A stretch of 64,000 nt of DNA from Qipengyuania seohaensis (GTDB lineage Bacteria > Pseudomonadota > Alphaproteobacteria > Sphingomonadales > Sphingomonadaceae). A model generated the notes under the pieces. That model was given only the letters and a program-made list of their open reading frames with translations. It did not search any database and was not told where the DNA came from. The stretch lies in contig NZ_CP024920.1 in assembly GCF_002795865.1 (NCBI RefSeq), positions 2,391,001 through 2,455,000 of the forward strand, given 5' to 3'. The number at the start of each line of letters is the position of its first letter. Positions within the stretch are counted from its first letter, which is position 1. Below, piece by piece: positions 18,709 to 28,544 of the stretch. The position numbers and the translations under genes are program-made.

Positions 18709-19194
18709 CTAAAAACCCCCTCCCGCCAGCGCGTCTATGGCGCCTTGCAGGATGACCGCTGCCGCGTGGGCATCGATACGTTCGGCGCGCTTTGCCCGGC
18801 TCATGTCCTGTCCGATCATCGCGGCCTCCGCACTCGCGGTCGACCAGCGTTCGTCCCACAGCAGCACGGGTAAGTCCAGCGCGGTCGCAATGTTCCGTGC
18901 ATAAGCCCGGCTGGCCTGGGCGCGCGGCCCTTCCTTGCCGTCCATATTGCGAGGCAATCCGATGACCACGCCCCGGACCGCGCGGTCCTTCACGATTTCG
19001 CGCAGTTTTCCGCAGTCCTGGGTGAACTTGCCCCGAGGCAGGGTCTTGCCGGCGGTGGCAAAGCGCCATCCGGCATCGCACGTCGCAACGCCAATTGTCT
19101 TCGTCCCGAGGTCGAGCGCGAGGAGAACCCCGCCGTCAGGCAGCAGGTCGCCGAATTCGAGCCGGTTGTCGGTTACGATTGCCGCGTTGCCCAT
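18709..19194 (-). CDS. ruvX: Holliday junction resolvase-like RNase H-fold protein (RuvX/YqgF)
   Basis: 161 residues of the RuvX/YqgF family, needed for pre-16S rRNA 5' processing and described also as a putative resolvase. LALDLGTKTIGVATCD (26-40) carries the first catalytic Asp, LLWDERWSTASAE the second acidic segment and RIDAHAAAVILQ the last. The start overlaps the end of the DUF3089 gene by 22 bases. The N-terminal 20 residues before the RNase H fold are an unusual extension; a GTG or TTG nearer the fold could be the real start. Confidence 0.92.
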   Translation of the reverse strand: MGNAAIVTDNRLEFGDLLPDGGVLLALDLGTKTIGVATCDAGWRFATAGKTLPRGKFTQDCGKLREIVKDRAVRGVVIGLPRNMDGKEGPRAQASRAYARNIATALDLPVLLWDERWSTASAEAAMIGQDMSRAKRAERIDAHAAAVILQGAIDALAGGGF

Positions 19195-20414
19195 GTGCGA
19201 ACCCGGTTGAGGACATCTTCCTGCAAGTTCTTCCAGAACAAGGGGATGTCGTAGACGTGATAATTGCCGCCCGGCAACACGCCTGGGCCGAGATCGGGCG
19301 CGTCGCCGATACGCAAGATGCCCGCTTCATCGCAGCGCGCGGGCACCGCTCCCGGGACCAGTTCGGCGGAACTCATGTCCGCGCTTGGCTTGAGCGTTCC
19401 GAGATTATCGGCAGCAGGTGCCGAGCCGCCCGTCATTCCAGTCAGCGGATTGACGCACAGTACCATGTCGTCCTGGCCACGCGGCTTACCGTCAAGGCCG
19501 GGAAGCGCGCTGTATCTCTGGAGCAATTGCCCCGGATCGCCATCGTCAGTGAAGCTGATGTAGGATACGACGCAGCTCGCCTGTTCGCCCGTTGCGCAGG
19601 CCGGATAGGGGAGCGACGGCAGGTCGTGTTCGACCGAAATCGGCCAGCCCGGAACGTAGACTGCGGCGATCCTGTCGCGCAGGGACGTGTCGGCAACCTC
19701 GTCGCGCAGAAGGCGCAGGATATGGACGGAGCCCTGGCTGTGGCCCGCCAGTACGATCGGCTTGTCGGCATCCACGCTATCGAGGAAATAGGCGAACGCC
19801 TGAGCGATGTCGGCATAGGCGGCATCGATTGCGCGGCTCGCCTCGTCCTTTTCGGTCAGGAACGCGCCCACGGCAGCCTGCCTGTATTTTGGCGCCCAAA
19901 TCTCCTCAGCGCGGTTGAAGGGACTTGCGAGGCCCCTGAGGAATACGCGCGCGAGCCGGTCGGTCTCGGCATCGTCCAGCGGCGCATTCCATTCGCCCAG
20001 CGCGCCCTTGGTGTAGCTGGTGGGCGGTACGAAGAAGACGGCGAAGGACGGCGTCTCGCTGGCGTCGGCAGCTTCACCGCGCGCCGAACCCACGGTGGCG
20101 AAAGGCGCGGGTCCGTCTATGCTCCGTTCGGCGGCGGGAGCTTCGGGCGACGGCGCGCGGGTTGCGGGATCGGCTGCTATCTGCGCAATGGCGGGTTGGT
20201 AGCGCGCCGGATCGTCGGTCCCGATACCGGGCCTCGAATACCACATGGCTGGATCTTCATAGGCGTTGGCGGCGAGCGCTTCCTGCTCGACGAATTCGCC
20301 CCGCGGGACGAAAGCGATCTCTGTCGCCTCGCGCCCATAGATCGCTAGCGCGATTGCGCCGACGATGATTATCGCGATGATGATAGCCACGAAATAGAGG
20401 AATTTGCGTGCCAT
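19173..20414 (-). CDS. DUF3089 domain protein, membrane-anchored alpha/beta-hydrolase
   Basis: 413 residues. One N-terminal transmembrane helix (about 7-26) anchors a periplasmic alpha/beta-hydrolase domain. GHSQG at 224-228 gives the nucleophile Ser226. AVFFVPPTSY is typical of DUF3089. Probably an esterase or lipase-like enzyme of the envelope; substrate unknown. It follows the AI-2E transporter by one base and overlaps ruvX. Confidence 0.88.
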   Translation of the reverse strand: MARKFLYFVAIIIAIIIVGAIALAIYGREATEIAFVPRGEFVEQEALAANAYEDPAMWYSRPGIGTDDPARYQPAIAQIAADPATRAPSPEAPAAERSIDGPAPFATVGSARGEAADASETPSFAVFFVPPTSYTKGALGEWNAPLDDAETDRLARVFLRGLASPFNRAEEIWAPKYRQAAVGAFLTEKDEASRAIDAAYADIAQAFAYFLDSVDADKPIVLAGHSQGSVHILRLLRDEVADTSLRDRIAAVYVPGWPISVEHDLPSLPYPACATGEQASCVVSYISFTDDGDPGQLLQRYSALPGLDGKPRGQDDMVLCVNPLTGMTGGSAPAADNLGTLKPSADMSSAELVPGAVPARCDEAGILRIGDAPDLGPGVLPGGNYHVYDIPLFWKNLQEDVLNRVRTWATRQS

Positions 20415-20415
20415 T

Positions 20416-21525
20416 TCAGGCCTCTGCCTCCGTCATCTCTTCGTTTTCGTCAAGCTTTGCCAAACGCTCCGAACGGCGTTCCAGCGCGACTTTCATCATC
20501 GCCAGCATCGGGTCGGCCAACGCCAGACCAAGAATACCGAAGAGCACCCCGAAAATCAGCTGGGCCGACAGGACGAGGCCCGGCGCAAGATCGACCGTCT
20601 TCTTGGCGATCATGGGGACCAGGATATAGCCGTCGAAGTTCTGTACGAGGAAATAGACGAAGATCGTATAGAGCCCCATGTCCACGCCGCCGGAGAACCC
20701 GACCAGCACCATCAGGACGCCCGAGATGATCGCGCCGATATTCGGAATGAAGGCCAGCAGTCCGGTCAGCAGGCCGAGCAGGGCGGCCATCGGCACCCCG
20801 TAGAGCGCGAGCAAGGCCCAGGTGAAGATACCCTCTGCGACCATGCCGACCAGCCGTCCGGCGAGCAGCCTGCGCATCGTATAGGCCTGGTAGCTGAGCG
20901 TATCGTAGAACGCCTCGCGCTTGTTCGCCGGGACCATCCAGGCGACGCCGCGCTCGTAGATGCGCGGGTCGATGGCGAAATAGATGCCGATGATGATGAT
21001 CAGCAGGAGGGTGGTCACGCCCCCGAAGAGGCCGCCGATGGCGCGAGTGACCGTGCCGACCCCGCTGACGAGGTTGCCGATCATCGACTGGATGTCCTCG
21101 GTCCGCACGGCAAAGCCCTTGCCGCGCAGATATTCCAGGAAACGCTCCAGCTGCATTTCGATTATCGAAGGGAACTCGGCCGCCTGCTGCGAGATCTGCG
21201 AGCCTGCAAAATAGACCAGCCAGACCAGGAAGGCGGTCGCCAGCACGAGGACAATGGCCACGCGCCAGTTGCGGCCGATGGGAAGGGCGCGACCCAGGAG
21301 ACGCGAGCCGCCGTCGATCAGGGCTGCAAAAACCATCGCGCCGAAAATGACCAGCAGCGATTGGGAAAGGTGGACTGCAAGTGCGATCAGGCCGATGACG
21401 AGGCCCCAGGTCAATGCCCGGGCCGCTTCGAACCTCAGGCGCGGATCGCCGATACGCGTGGGGCTGGCGCCGGGCTTGTCGTCCTCTACCGCCAGGTCGG
21501 ATTGCGCGGCTTTGTTTTCAGGCAT
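20416..21525 (-). CDS. AI-2E family transporter
   Basis: 369-residue polytopic inner-membrane protein of the AI-2E (TqsA/PerM) family with about eight transmembrane helices. The family exports autoinducer-2 in a few cases; many members have other or unknown substrates such as Na+/H+ exchange. The conserved stretch GVPMAALLGLLTGLLAFIPNIG is present in the third quarter. The C-terminus is charged and cytoplasmic. It abuts lepB upstream and the DUF3089 gene downstream. Confidence 0.92.
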   Translation of the reverse strand: MPENKAAQSDLAVEDDKPGASPTRIGDPRLRFEAARALTWGLVIGLIALAVHLSQSLLVIFGAMVFAALIDGGSRLLGRALPIGRNWRVAIVLVLATAFLVWLVYFAGSQISQQAAEFPSIIEMQLERFLEYLRGKGFAVRTEDIQSMIGNLVSGVGTVTRAIGGLFGGVTTLLLIIIIGIYFAIDPRIYERGVAWMVPANKREAFYDTLSYQAYTMRRLLAGRLVGMVAEGIFTWALLALYGVPMAALLGLLTGLLAFIPNIGAIISGVLMVLVGFSGGVDMGLYTIFVYFLVQNFDGYILVPMIAKKTVDLAPGLVLSAQLIFGVLFGILGLALADPMLAMMKVALERRSERLAKLDENEEMTEAEA

Positions 21526-22368
21526 TTATCCTTCGGGCTCCTGCGCTATGGCAGGGCGCAGAGTGGTCCAGGAACGCCCTTCGCGCAAGCTGGTAAACCA
21601 GGTCACGGGGTTGAGTGAAGTCGTGCCGTCGAGCGAGAAGGTGATGAATTCCGCGCGTCCGCCGATATTTTCGAGCGGTACGGGGCCGAGGAGTCCGCGC
21701 GAGGAGTTGAGTTCGCGGCTGTCGGAGGAATGGTCGCGATTGTCGCCCATTACGAAAACTTCGCCTGCCGGAATGGTCATTGGTCCGAAATTGTCGAGCT
21801 GTGTGCGCGTGTGGTCGATGACGAGATAATTCGCCCCGTTCGGCAGCGTCTCGCGTAGGACCGGGACGCGGCAAACGGGCGTGCCGTCGTCGTCGGTCAC
21901 CAGGAAGCTCGGATCGCCGAAGCCCCAGCAGGTGGAATTGGCATCGACCGGCAGGTCGCGCGCAGGCTCCACCTCCTGCGGCACGGGCGTACCGTTCAAT
22001 TCGATGCGCCCGTTGACGACCGCGATCGTATCGCCGGGCAGGCCGACGACGCGCTTGATGTAATCCTCGTCACGCTCCGGGTGCACTGGAATGACGATAT
22101 CCCCGTATTCGGGCGTCGATCCTGCAACCCGCCAGTCGCCCCGCGGCGCAAGGTGGAAGCTGACCGAAGACCAGTTCCAGCCATAAGGGTACTTGCTCAC
22201 CACTAGTCGGTCCCCGACCAGCAGGTTGGGCAGCATCGATTCGGACGGGATGTAGAACGGCTTCGCAATGAAGCTGTGGAAGGCGAAGACGGCGAGCAGC
22301 ATCAGCGCCAGGCCGCGGATTTCCGCGAACCAGTTTACCTTCTCGTCTTTTTCTTTTGATCTGGTCAC
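21526..22368 (-). CDS. lepB: Signal peptidase I
   Basis: Cleaves signal peptides from exported proteins at the periplasmic face. With GTG 22368 it has 280 residues. One transmembrane helix (about 17-35) is followed by PSESMLPN with nucleophile Ser44 and DYIKRVVGLPGD with general-base Lys105; GDNRDHSSDSR is the last conserved box. GTG 22368 is preferred over an earlier start at 22428 that would lie within acpS. It abuts the AI-2E transporter gene directly. Confidence 0.95.
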   Translation of the reverse strand: MTRSKEKDEKVNWFAEIRGLALMLLAVFAFHSFIAKPFYIPSESMLPNLLVGDRLVVSKYPYGWNWSSVSFHLAPRGDWRVAGSTPEYGDIVIPVHPERDEDYIKRVVGLPGDTIAVVNGRIELNGTPVPQEVEPARDLPVDANSTCWGFGDPSFLVTDDDGTPVCRVPVLRETLPNGANYLVIDHTRTQLDNFGPMTIPAGEVFVMGDNRDHSSDSRELNSSRGLLGPVPLENIGGRAEFITFSLDGTTSLNPVTWFTSLREGRSWTTLRPAIAQEPEG

Positions 22369-22385
22369 GGCCGGTGTGTCGATAC

Positions 22386-22787
22386 TCAAGCGGGATAGGC
22401 CTCGATGATGACGAAGGCCTGTGCCCATGGATGGTCGTCGGTGAGGGTGAGATGAATGCGCGGCTCATGGCCGTGCGGGACCATTTCGGCAAGCCTTTGT
22501 GCCGCGCCGCCCTCCAGCGCCAGGGTAGGGGCGCCCGAAGGGGCGTTCACAACGCCGATATGCTTCATGAAGACACCGCGCCGAAAGCCGGTCCCGACCG
22601 CTTTGGAGAAAGCTTCCTTTGCGGCAAAGCGCTTCGCGTAAGTGCCGGCGATGGTGAAGGGGCGCCGTCTGGCCTTCGCACGCTCGATCTCGGTGAAGAC
22701 GCGCAGTTCGAACCGTTCGCCATAGCGGTCGAGCGAATTCTGGATACGCTCGATATTGCACAGGTCGGAGCCCATTCCGATGATCAT
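22386..22787 (-). CDS. acpS: Holo-[acyl-carrier-protein] synthase
   Basis: Transfers 4'-phosphopantetheine from CoA to acyl carrier protein. 133 residues starting [15 protein letters not shown], where the Asp binds Mg2+, and [16 protein letters not shown], the second conserved box with its Glu. ATG 22787 overlaps the stop of the 90-residue membrane-protein gene (ATGA). The frame is open upstream to 23021, but the family start is clear. Confidence 0.95.
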   Translation of the reverse strand: MIIGMGSDLCNIERIQNSLDRYGERFELRVFTEIERAKARRRPFTIAGTYAKRFAAKEAFSKAVGTGFRRGVFMKHIGVVNAPSGAPTLALEGGAAQRLAEMVPHGHEPRIHLTLTDDHPWAQAFVIIEAYPA

Positions 22788-23056
22788 GCTGCCCTCGAAA
22801 TCATGACGATAAGGATGATCAGCATCATCCAGTGAATGAAGACCTGGCTCTTGACCAGGGGGTGGTCGATCTCGCCCTTTGAGCGTTTGAACGCGCCAGC
22901 ATAGCCGATCACTTGGATGATCGGCCAGCCGATCGCAAATGCGAGCGCAGTCTCTTGCGAGACCGCGAAAGCCAGCAGTCCGATGCTCAAGAGGAATGGG
23001 ATGACGCCTGCGAGCGCCCAAAGCTGTTCCTTGCCGGACAGCGCGGCCTTGCTCAC
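22784..23056 (-). CDS. Small polytopic membrane protein of unknown function
   Basis: 90 residues with three predicted transmembrane helices (about 11-32, 36-55, 72-88) and a basic loop ([12 protein letters not shown]). I do not recognise a family. It overlaps pdxJ by four bases at its start and acpS by four at its end, so it is translated as part of the pdxJ-acpS-lepB unit. Confidence 0.75.
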   Translation of the reverse strand: MSKAALSGKEQLWALAGVIPFLLSIGLLAFAVSQETALAFAIGWPIIQVIGYAGAFKRSKGEIDHPLVKSQVFIHWMMLIILIVMISRAA

Positions 23057-23793
23057 CGAGCTTCGTCCATCAATTCACGCATATGGCGTACCGCGCTTTC
23101 CAGACCGACGAAGACCGCTTCGCCCACCAAATAGTGCCCGATGTTGAGTTCGGCGATCTGGGGAATGGCGGCGATTGGCTGGACGTTCTCGTAAGTGAGG
23201 CCGTGCCCCGCATGGGGCTCGATCCCGTTCTTGGCAGCCAGCGCGGCCATATCGGCAATGCGCTTAAATTCGCGGGCCATCTTCTCGCTGTCGCCATCGA
23301 GATGGGCGTGCGCATATTCGCCGGTGTGGAATTCCACCACCTCGACGCCAAGCTTTAGTGCGGCATCCAGCTGGCGCTCGTCAGCCTCGATGAACAACGA
23401 CACGCGGATGCCGTTGTCCTTCAGCTTCCAGACGATCGGCGCCAGCGTATTGTGCTGGCCGGCAGCGTCGAGACCGCCTTCGGTCGTCCGCTCCTCGCGC
23501 TTTTCCGGGACAATACAGGCGGCATGCGGTTTGTGGGCCAGCGCGATCTCGAGCATTTCCTCGGTCGCTGCCATTTCAAGGTTGAGGGGGAGGTCGGTGG
23601 CCTCCTGGATGCGCCTGAGGTCGTCATCGCGGATGTGACGCCGGTCTTCGCGAAGGTGGGCGGTGATCCCGTCGCCGCCGACGCTCGCCACGATCTTGGC
23701 AGCGCGCACCGGATCGGGATGGTCGCCGCCGCGCGCATTGCGGATGGTGGCGACGTGGTCGATGTTTACGCCGAGGCGTAGGGGACGGGTCAT
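23053..23793 (-). CDS. pdxJ: Pyridoxine 5'-phosphate synthase
   Basis: Condenses 1-deoxyxylulose 5-phosphate with 3-amino-2-oxopropyl phosphate to make pyridoxine phosphate, the last ring-forming step of DXP-dependent vitamin B6 synthesis. 246 residues starting [36 protein letters not shown] and [11 protein letters not shown] are conserved, and [13 protein letters not shown] is the phosphate-binding end. The ATG at 23793 overlaps the stop of the serine hydrolase gene (ATGA). Confidence 0.97.
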   Translation of the reverse strand: MTRPLRLGVNIDHVATIRNARGGDHPDPVRAAKIVASVGGDGITAHLREDRRHIRDDDLRRIQEATDLPLNLEMAATEEMLEIALAHKPHAACIVPEKREERTTEGGLDAAGQHNTLAPIVWKLKDNGIRVSLFIEADERQLDAALKLGVEVVEFHTGEYAHAHLDGDSEKMAREFKRIADMAALAAKNGIEPHAGHGLTYENVQPIAAIPQIAELNIGHYLVGEAVFVGLESAVRHMRELMDEAR

Positions 23794-24827
23794 ATTGAAC
23801 ACACCGCTGCAGAAAGAAGTTCGTAGCTGAGTCCCTCGCGGCTCCACGGTTCGCCGAAGGAATAATCGTCTTCGCTTTGCCCGATGAAGGTGACGATGGC
23901 TATATCGCGTTCCGGAATGATGAAGTTGCGGGCCTGGTAACCGCCGATCGCGCCGCGCCGTTCGATGATCCGGACTGGCTCGGCGCAACCATCAAGAGGG
24001 AGGGTGCTTTCCCATTGGCCGAGAGCGACGTAGCCAAGCTCTGGCACTCCGTCCCACATTTCTTCGCGCGCGGATCGCGAGAGCAGGTGCCCGGCCATCA
24101 ACGCCCTGTCGAATGCAATCAGGTCGCGAGTGGTGCCAGCCAATGCGCCTGACGCTCCGTAATTGGCGATCTCGCTTGCCGGGGTGCCTTTCGCGCTGGG
24201 AGCCAGCTGTGTTTCGGCGGTGACGAACCCGGCTTCCATCATGCCGGAGGGCTCTGCAATTCGCTCGGCAAAAAGGCTCGCCAGATCCAGCCCGGTAACC
24301 CGTTCGAGCACTTTGCCGACGATCAGCGTGTCGCAGTTCGTATAGTTGAAATCTCCGCCCGCCGCCTGCGTTCGACGATCAACGCATACCATTGGGTCGA
24401 GCGGGGTCGACGGGTCGATTACGAAGCCTGCATCGTCTTCGGGATCGTAGAGGCCGGACTGGTGACGCAGCAGTTGTCGAAGACTCGGAGCGGCTGGGCC
24501 GCTATCAGGCCACTCGGAAAGGTACCTGCTGACAGGAACGTCGAGCGAAATCCTGCCATGCTCGACTTCCTGCATCACAAGCGTGGCAACCATTTGCTTG
24601 GTCACCGACGCCCACGGCCAGAGATTTCCCCTGCCCATTGCCGCTCCGTCCAGGGGGCCGCCGGAAATGCGCAGTTCGCCATCGAATGCATAGGTATCGA
24701 CGATCGGCTGCAGGCGGTCCTTGGTCAGCAGCGATGCAGAGGGTGAGGATGTGCTATATACCAACCCGTCTGGCGGCGGGCAGCCGGTCAGCATGACCGC
24801 AGCCAGTGCCGCCAATACTGCTCTCAC
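23790..24827 (-). CDS. Lipoprotein serine hydrolase (class C beta-lactamase / DD-peptidase fold)
   Basis: 345 residues, GTG start overlapping the pyrE stop (GTGA). The lipobox MLTGC puts the lipidated Cys at 16. SVTK (74-77) supplies the nucleophile Ser and Lys, and YTN (162-164) the Tyr motif of the beta-lactamase-like serine hydrolase family. Likely an esterase or peptidoglycan-related hydrolase at the membrane; real beta-lactamase activity is possible but less likely. It sits between pyrE and pdxJ in the operon, an insertion relative to their core biosynthetic role. Confidence 0.88.
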   Translation of the reverse strand: MRAVLAALAAVMLTGCPPPDGLVYSTSSPSASLLTKDRLQPIVDTYAFDGELRISGGPLDGAAMGRGNLWPWASVTKQMVATLVMQEVEHGRISLDVPVSRYLSEWPDSGPAAPSLRQLLRHQSGLYDPEDDAGFVIDPSTPLDPMVCVDRRTQAAGGDFNYTNCDTLIVGKVLERVTGLDLASLFAERIAEPSGMMEAGFVTAETQLAPSAKGTPASEIANYGASGALAGTTRDLIAFDRALMAGHLLSRSAREEMWDGVPELGYVALGQWESTLPLDGCAEPVRIIERRGAIGGYQARNFIIPERDIAIVTFIGQSEDDYSFGEPWSREGLSYELLSAAVCSI

Positions 24828-25402
24828 TTGCGACTGCCTGGCTTGGTGATCTCGATTGCGGCCAAATCTTCCGGAACCTCGCTCTCGTCATAGGTCGGGA
24901 AGTTGATATCGATGAGCGGGAAGAACGGCACGCCCAGATCGGCAGAGCCATTGCTGCGGTCGACCAGCGATACCTCGGCGATCACTTCTCCGCCCTCGCG
25001 TCCCACGGCGGCAATAGCTTCCCGGCTCGAAAGACCTGTAGTTACCACATCTTCGACCATCAGCACCTTTGCACCCGGTTCGATGCGGAACCCGCGGCGC
25101 AGGTGGAATTCGCCTTCGGGCCGTTCGAGGAACATCGCGTCCTTGCCCAGCGCGCGTCCCATTTCCTGGCCGATGATGATGCCGCCCATTGCGGGGCTGA
25201 CGACCACGTCGATTTCGTTGCGCATCTCGCGCGGGATTTTTTGGGCCAGGGCTCGTGCCAGCCTGCCGGCCCGATCGGGGTTCATCAGCACCCGCGCGCA
25301 TTGCAGGTAATGCCCGCTGTGCTTGCCGCTCGATAGCTTGAAATGGCCTTCGAGCAGGGCTTCGCTGGCGCGGAATTCGGAGAGGATTTCATCTTCTGTC
25401 AT
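24824..25402 (-). CDS. pyrE: Orotate phosphoribosyltransferase
   Basis: Makes orotidine 5'-phosphate from orotate and PRPP in pyrimidine synthesis. 192 residues. KLSSGKHSGHY (22-32) and the PRPP loop VLMVEDVVTTG (113-123) are present. ATG 25402 is the family start; the frame is open further up. First gene of the long minus-strand run that reaches to 18554. The pyrC gene for an earlier step lies separately at 43704. Confidence 0.96.
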   Translation of the reverse strand: MTEDEILSEFRASEALLEGHFKLSSGKHSGHYLQCARVLMNPDRAGRLARALAQKIPREMRNEIDVVVSPAMGGIIIGQEMGRALGKDAMFLERPEGEFHLRRGFRIEPGAKVLMVEDVVTTGLSSREAIAAVGREGGEVIAEVSLVDRSNGSADLGVPFFPLIDINFPTYDESEVPEDLAAIEITKPGSRK

Positions 25403-25479
25403 GTCGCCTTGGCTCAAAGCGCGTCCGGCTCGATTGCGCAAGAGGCAATGCAGGATGCACATTTTTCTGCCCCCAGCGC

Positions 25480-25508
25480 TTGAGGCATTCGCGATGTCTA
25501 TCTATAGG
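25480..25508 (+). promoter_or_regulatory. Predicted sigma-70-type promoter of the cytochrome oxidase locus
   Basis: TTGAGG (25480-25485) and TATAGG (25503-25508) are separated by 17 bases, in the gap between divergent pyrE and ctaC. Transcription would begin near 25515, giving a leader of about 88 bases before ATG 25603. Consensus match only. Confidence 0.4.
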
Positions 25509-25602
25509 GCGGCCCAACCGGGCCCTCGTTGCAGGGTCGCTAGCCCGTGCGCCGAAGGTACTTTTTCGGCCTACACAGCGAGGTTCAGGCCCGGACGATG
25601 AC

Positions 25603-26679
25603 ATGACACGAAAGAGTGCCAAGACGATGAAATTCCTCGGTTTCCACCGGATTGTCGCCAGCCTGGTAATGGCCTTCGCCCTGGTCTTCGGATCGCACGC
25701 CGCCATTGCGCAGGATGCAGCCGAAGCTACCGCCACCGAACAGCTCGAATCTGTCGATCCGGCAGAGGCAGCGGACGTTGCCGATCCGGGTGCCGTTACG
25801 GAAGGTAGCGGGGCCTACACGCCGATGAAACCGACCGAAGGTATCGGTATGCCGGTTGATGCCGGTGTCGACATCCAGCAGCAGTTCTCGGAAACCGGCG
25901 AATTCGCATATGGCCTGCACGTCGGCCTGATCTGGGTAATGGTCGCGATCAGCCTCTTCGTCCTGGTGCTGATGCTTTACACCATGTTCCGTTTCCGCCG
26001 CTCGGCAAATCCGACGCCGTCGAAGACCAGCCACAACACGCTGATCGAAGTCGTCTGGACAGTCGTTCCGGCACTCATCCTGCTTGCCATCGCGATCCCC
26101 TCGATCACGCTGATCGCCAAGCAGTACGAGCCGATCCCCAAGGATGCCATCACCATCAAGGCGACCGGCTACCAGTGGTATTGGGGCTACACATACCCCG
26201 ACAATGGCGAATTCGAGATCATCTCGAACATGCTTGACGATGCCGAGGCGGAAGCCCGCGGTGAACCGACGCAGCTTGCCGTCGACAATCGCATGGTCGT
26301 ACCGGTCGGCGTTCCGATCCGTATGCAGATCACTGCTGCCGACGTGATCCACTCGTTCGCCGTGCCGAGCCTGTGGTTCAAGCTCGACGCCGTCCCGGGT
26401 CGTCTCAACGAGAAGATCCTGATGGTCGAAAAGCCGGGCGTTTATTACGGCCAGTGTTCCGAGCTGTGCGGCGCCCGTCACGCTTATATGCCGATCACCG
26501 TTGAAGCGCTCCCGCTCGAGCAGTATAACCAGTGGGTCCTCGCACAGGGCGGCACGATTGCCGGCGCCGAAGAAACCGGCGATCTGGATGCAGAGCTCGC
26601 TCCGCTCCAGGAACCTGAAAGCACTGTAGAAGGTGCTGTCGGTGCCGGTGAATTCCCGGTCGAAAATCCGACCACCTGA
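25603..26679 (+). CDS. ctaC: Cytochrome c oxidase subunit II
   Basis: Receives electrons from cytochrome c through the binuclear CuA site in the periplasm. 358 residues. A signal peptide (about 1-36, ending AIAQ) is followed by an acidic Ala-rich stretch, two transmembrane helices (about 105-128 and 150-172) and the CuA domain. CuA ligands are His250, Cys285, Glu287, Cys289, His293 and Met296. ATG 25603 is used; an internal ATG at 25627 is an alternative. First gene of the oxidase locus. Confidence 0.97.
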   Translation: MTRKSAKTMKFLGFHRIVASLVMAFALVFGSHAAIAQDAAEATATEQLESVDPAEAADVADPGAVTEGSGAYTPMKPTEGIGMPVDAGVDIQQQFSETGEFAYGLHVGLIWVMVAISLFVLVLMLYTMFRFRRSANPTPSKTSHNTLIEVVWTVVPALILLAIAIPSITLIAKQYEPIPKDAITIKATGYQWYWGYTYPDNGEFEIISNMLDDAEAEARGEPTQLAVDNRMVVPVGVPIRMQITAADVIHSFAVPSLWFKLDAVPGRLNEKILMVEKPGVYYGQCSELCGARHAYMPITVEALPLEQYNQWVLAQGGTIAGAEETGDLDAELAPLQEPESTVEGAVGAGEFPVENPTT

Positions 26680-26732
26680 TTACGCCTCAGATTTCAGTCC
26701 GCTGACGAAAACGCATTCGAGAGTATAGCAAG

Positions 26733-28445
26733 ATGGCCACTACCGCCGACAGCTTCCAGGCCCACGACGACCACCACGCACACGATGCCGACCACAAGCC
26801 CGGCTTCTTCGCGCGCTGGTTCATGTCCACGAACCACAAGGACATCGGTACGCTCTACCTGATCTTCGCGATCTTCGCGGGTATCGTTGGTGGCGCGATT
26901 TCGGGCATCATGCGTGCCGAGCTCGCCGAACCCGGCATCCAGTACCTCCAGTATTGGGCGCAATTGATGGGCGGCGCAGCCGATATCGACAGCGCGCTTC
27001 ACATGTGGAACGTGTTCATCACTGCTCACGGCCTGATCATGGTCTTCTTCATGGTCATGCCCGCGATGATCGGTGGCTTCGGCAACTGGTTCGTCCCGCT
27101 GATGATCGGTGCGCCCGACATGGCGTTCCCGCGCATGAACAACATCTCGTTCTGGCTGACGGTGGCAGGCTTCCTGTCGCTGATGTTCTCGCTCTTCGTG
27201 CCCGGCGGTATCGGGCCGGGCGCTGGCGTGGGCTGGACGGTATACGCACCGCTTTCGACCTCGGGCTCGACCGGTCCGGCAGTCGATTTCGCAATCTTCT
27301 CGCTGCACCTTGCGGGCGCAGGCTCGATCCTGGGTGCCACGAACTTCATTACCACCATTTTCAACATGCGTGCGCCGGGCATGACCCTGCACAAGATGCC
27401 GCTGTTCGTATGGTCGGTGCTGGTCACCGCATTCCTGCTGCTGCTGGCCCTGCCGGTTCTCGCGGCGGCAATCACGATGCTGATTACCGATCGTAACTTC
27501 GGCACGACCTTCTTCGACCCCGCAGGTGGTGGCGACCCGATCCTTTACCAGCACCTGTTCTGGTTCTTCGGTCACCCCGAAGTGTACATCATGATCCTGC
27601 CTGGCTTCGGCATGATTTCGCAGATCGTGGCGACCTTCAGCCGCAAGCCGGTCTTCGGCTATCTCGGCATGGCCTACGCCATGGTCGCGATTGGTGTCGT
27701 CGGCTTCGTCGTGTGGGCCCACCACATGTACACCGTCGGCCTCGACGTGAACACGAAGATGTACTTCACCGCAGCGACCATGGTCATCGCGGTCCCGACC
27801 GGCGTGAAGATCTTCAGCTGGATCGCCACGATGTGGGGCGGCTCGATCGAGTTCAAGTCGCCGATGGTCTGGGCGCTGGGCTTCATCTTCCTGTTCACCG
27901 TGGGCGGCGTCACCGGCGTCTACCTCGCCAATGGCGGCGTGGACGATGTCGTGCACGACACCTACTTCGTGGTTGCCCACTTCCACTACGTGCTGTCGAT
28001 GGGCGCCGTGTTCTCGATGTTCGCCGGTTTCTACTACTGGTTCCCGAAGATGAGCGGCCGGATGCACTCCGAACTGCTCTCGCACCTGCACTTCTGGGGC
28101 TTCTTCATCGGCGTGAACGTGATCTTCTTCCCGCAGCACTTCCTGGGCTGGCAGGGCATGCCGCGCCGTTATCCGGACTACGCGGACGCCTACACCTACT
28201 GGAACGAGATCAGCACCCTCGGGTACACGATCATGGCTGCATCGATGGTCCTGTTCTTCGTGAACATCATCTATGCCTTCGTCGCCGGCAAGAAGGCCGA
28301 AGACAACTATTGGGGCGAGGGTGCAACCACGCTCGAGTGGACGCTGTCGAGCCCGCCGCCGTTCCACCAGTTCAGCGAACTGCCGGTGATCGAAGAGCAC
28401 CACGATCACCACGACCACATGCCGCGCGGCGCGAAGCCCGCCTGA
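26733..28445 (+). CDS. ctaD: Cytochrome c oxidase subunit I
   Basis: Catalytic subunit of the aa3-type oxidase, with haem a and the haem a3-CuB oxygen-reduction site, and proton pumping. 570 residues and 12 transmembrane helices. [17 protein letters not shown] contains the CuB His and cross-linked Tyr region, and [11 protein letters not shown] a haem-ligand His. The C-terminus is His/Asp-rich (EEHHDHHDH). It follows ctaC by 53 bases and is closed by a strong terminator. Confidence 0.98.
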   Translation: MATTADSFQAHDDHHAHDADHKPGFFARWFMSTNHKDIGTLYLIFAIFAGIVGGAISGIMRAELAEPGIQYLQYWAQLMGGAADIDSALHMWNVFITAHGLIMVFFMVMPAMIGGFGNWFVPLMIGAPDMAFPRMNNISFWLTVAGFLSLMFSLFVPGGIGPGAGVGWTVYAPLSTSGSTGPAVDFAIFSLHLAGAGSILGATNFITTIFNMRAPGMTLHKMPLFVWSVLVTAFLLLLALPVLAAAITMLITDRNFGTTFFDPAGGGDPILYQHLFWFFGHPEVYIMILPGFGMISQIVATFSRKPVFGYLGMAYAMVAIGVVGFVVWAHHMYTVGLDVNTKMYFTAATMVIAVPTGVKIFSWIATMWGGSIEFKSPMVWALGFIFLFTVGGVTGVYLANGGVDDVVHDTYFVVAHFHYVLSMGAVFSMFAGFYYWFPKMSGRMHSELLSHLHFWGFFIGVNVIFFPQHFLGWQGMPRRYPDYADAYTYWNEISTLGYTIMAASMVLFFVNIIYAFVAGKKAEDNYWGEGATTLEWTLSSPPPFHQFSELPVIEEHHDHHDHMPRGAKPA

Positions 28446-28491
28446 ACGGCCCAGTCCCGACCAAACGGTTAGTCCACTGGACAATGACAAG

Positions 28492-28525
28492 CGGCCGGTC
28501 CCATGAGGGATCGGCCGTTTTGTTT
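28492..28525 (+). terminator. Rho-independent terminator after ctaD
   Basis: CGGCCGGTCCC and GGGATCGGCCG form an 11-pair stem with one G-U pair around an ATGA loop, followed by TTTTGTTTT. It would separate ctaCD from the downstream hydrolase and assembly genes, or allow only partial readthrough. Confidence 0.85.
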
Positions 28526-28544
28526 TGCGCGAAGGAAAGCCCGA

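Noticed and set aside
25403-25602. Possible extra gene in the gap between pyrE and ctaC
   Set aside because: Only short frames without family signal; the sequence fits a promoter and leader.
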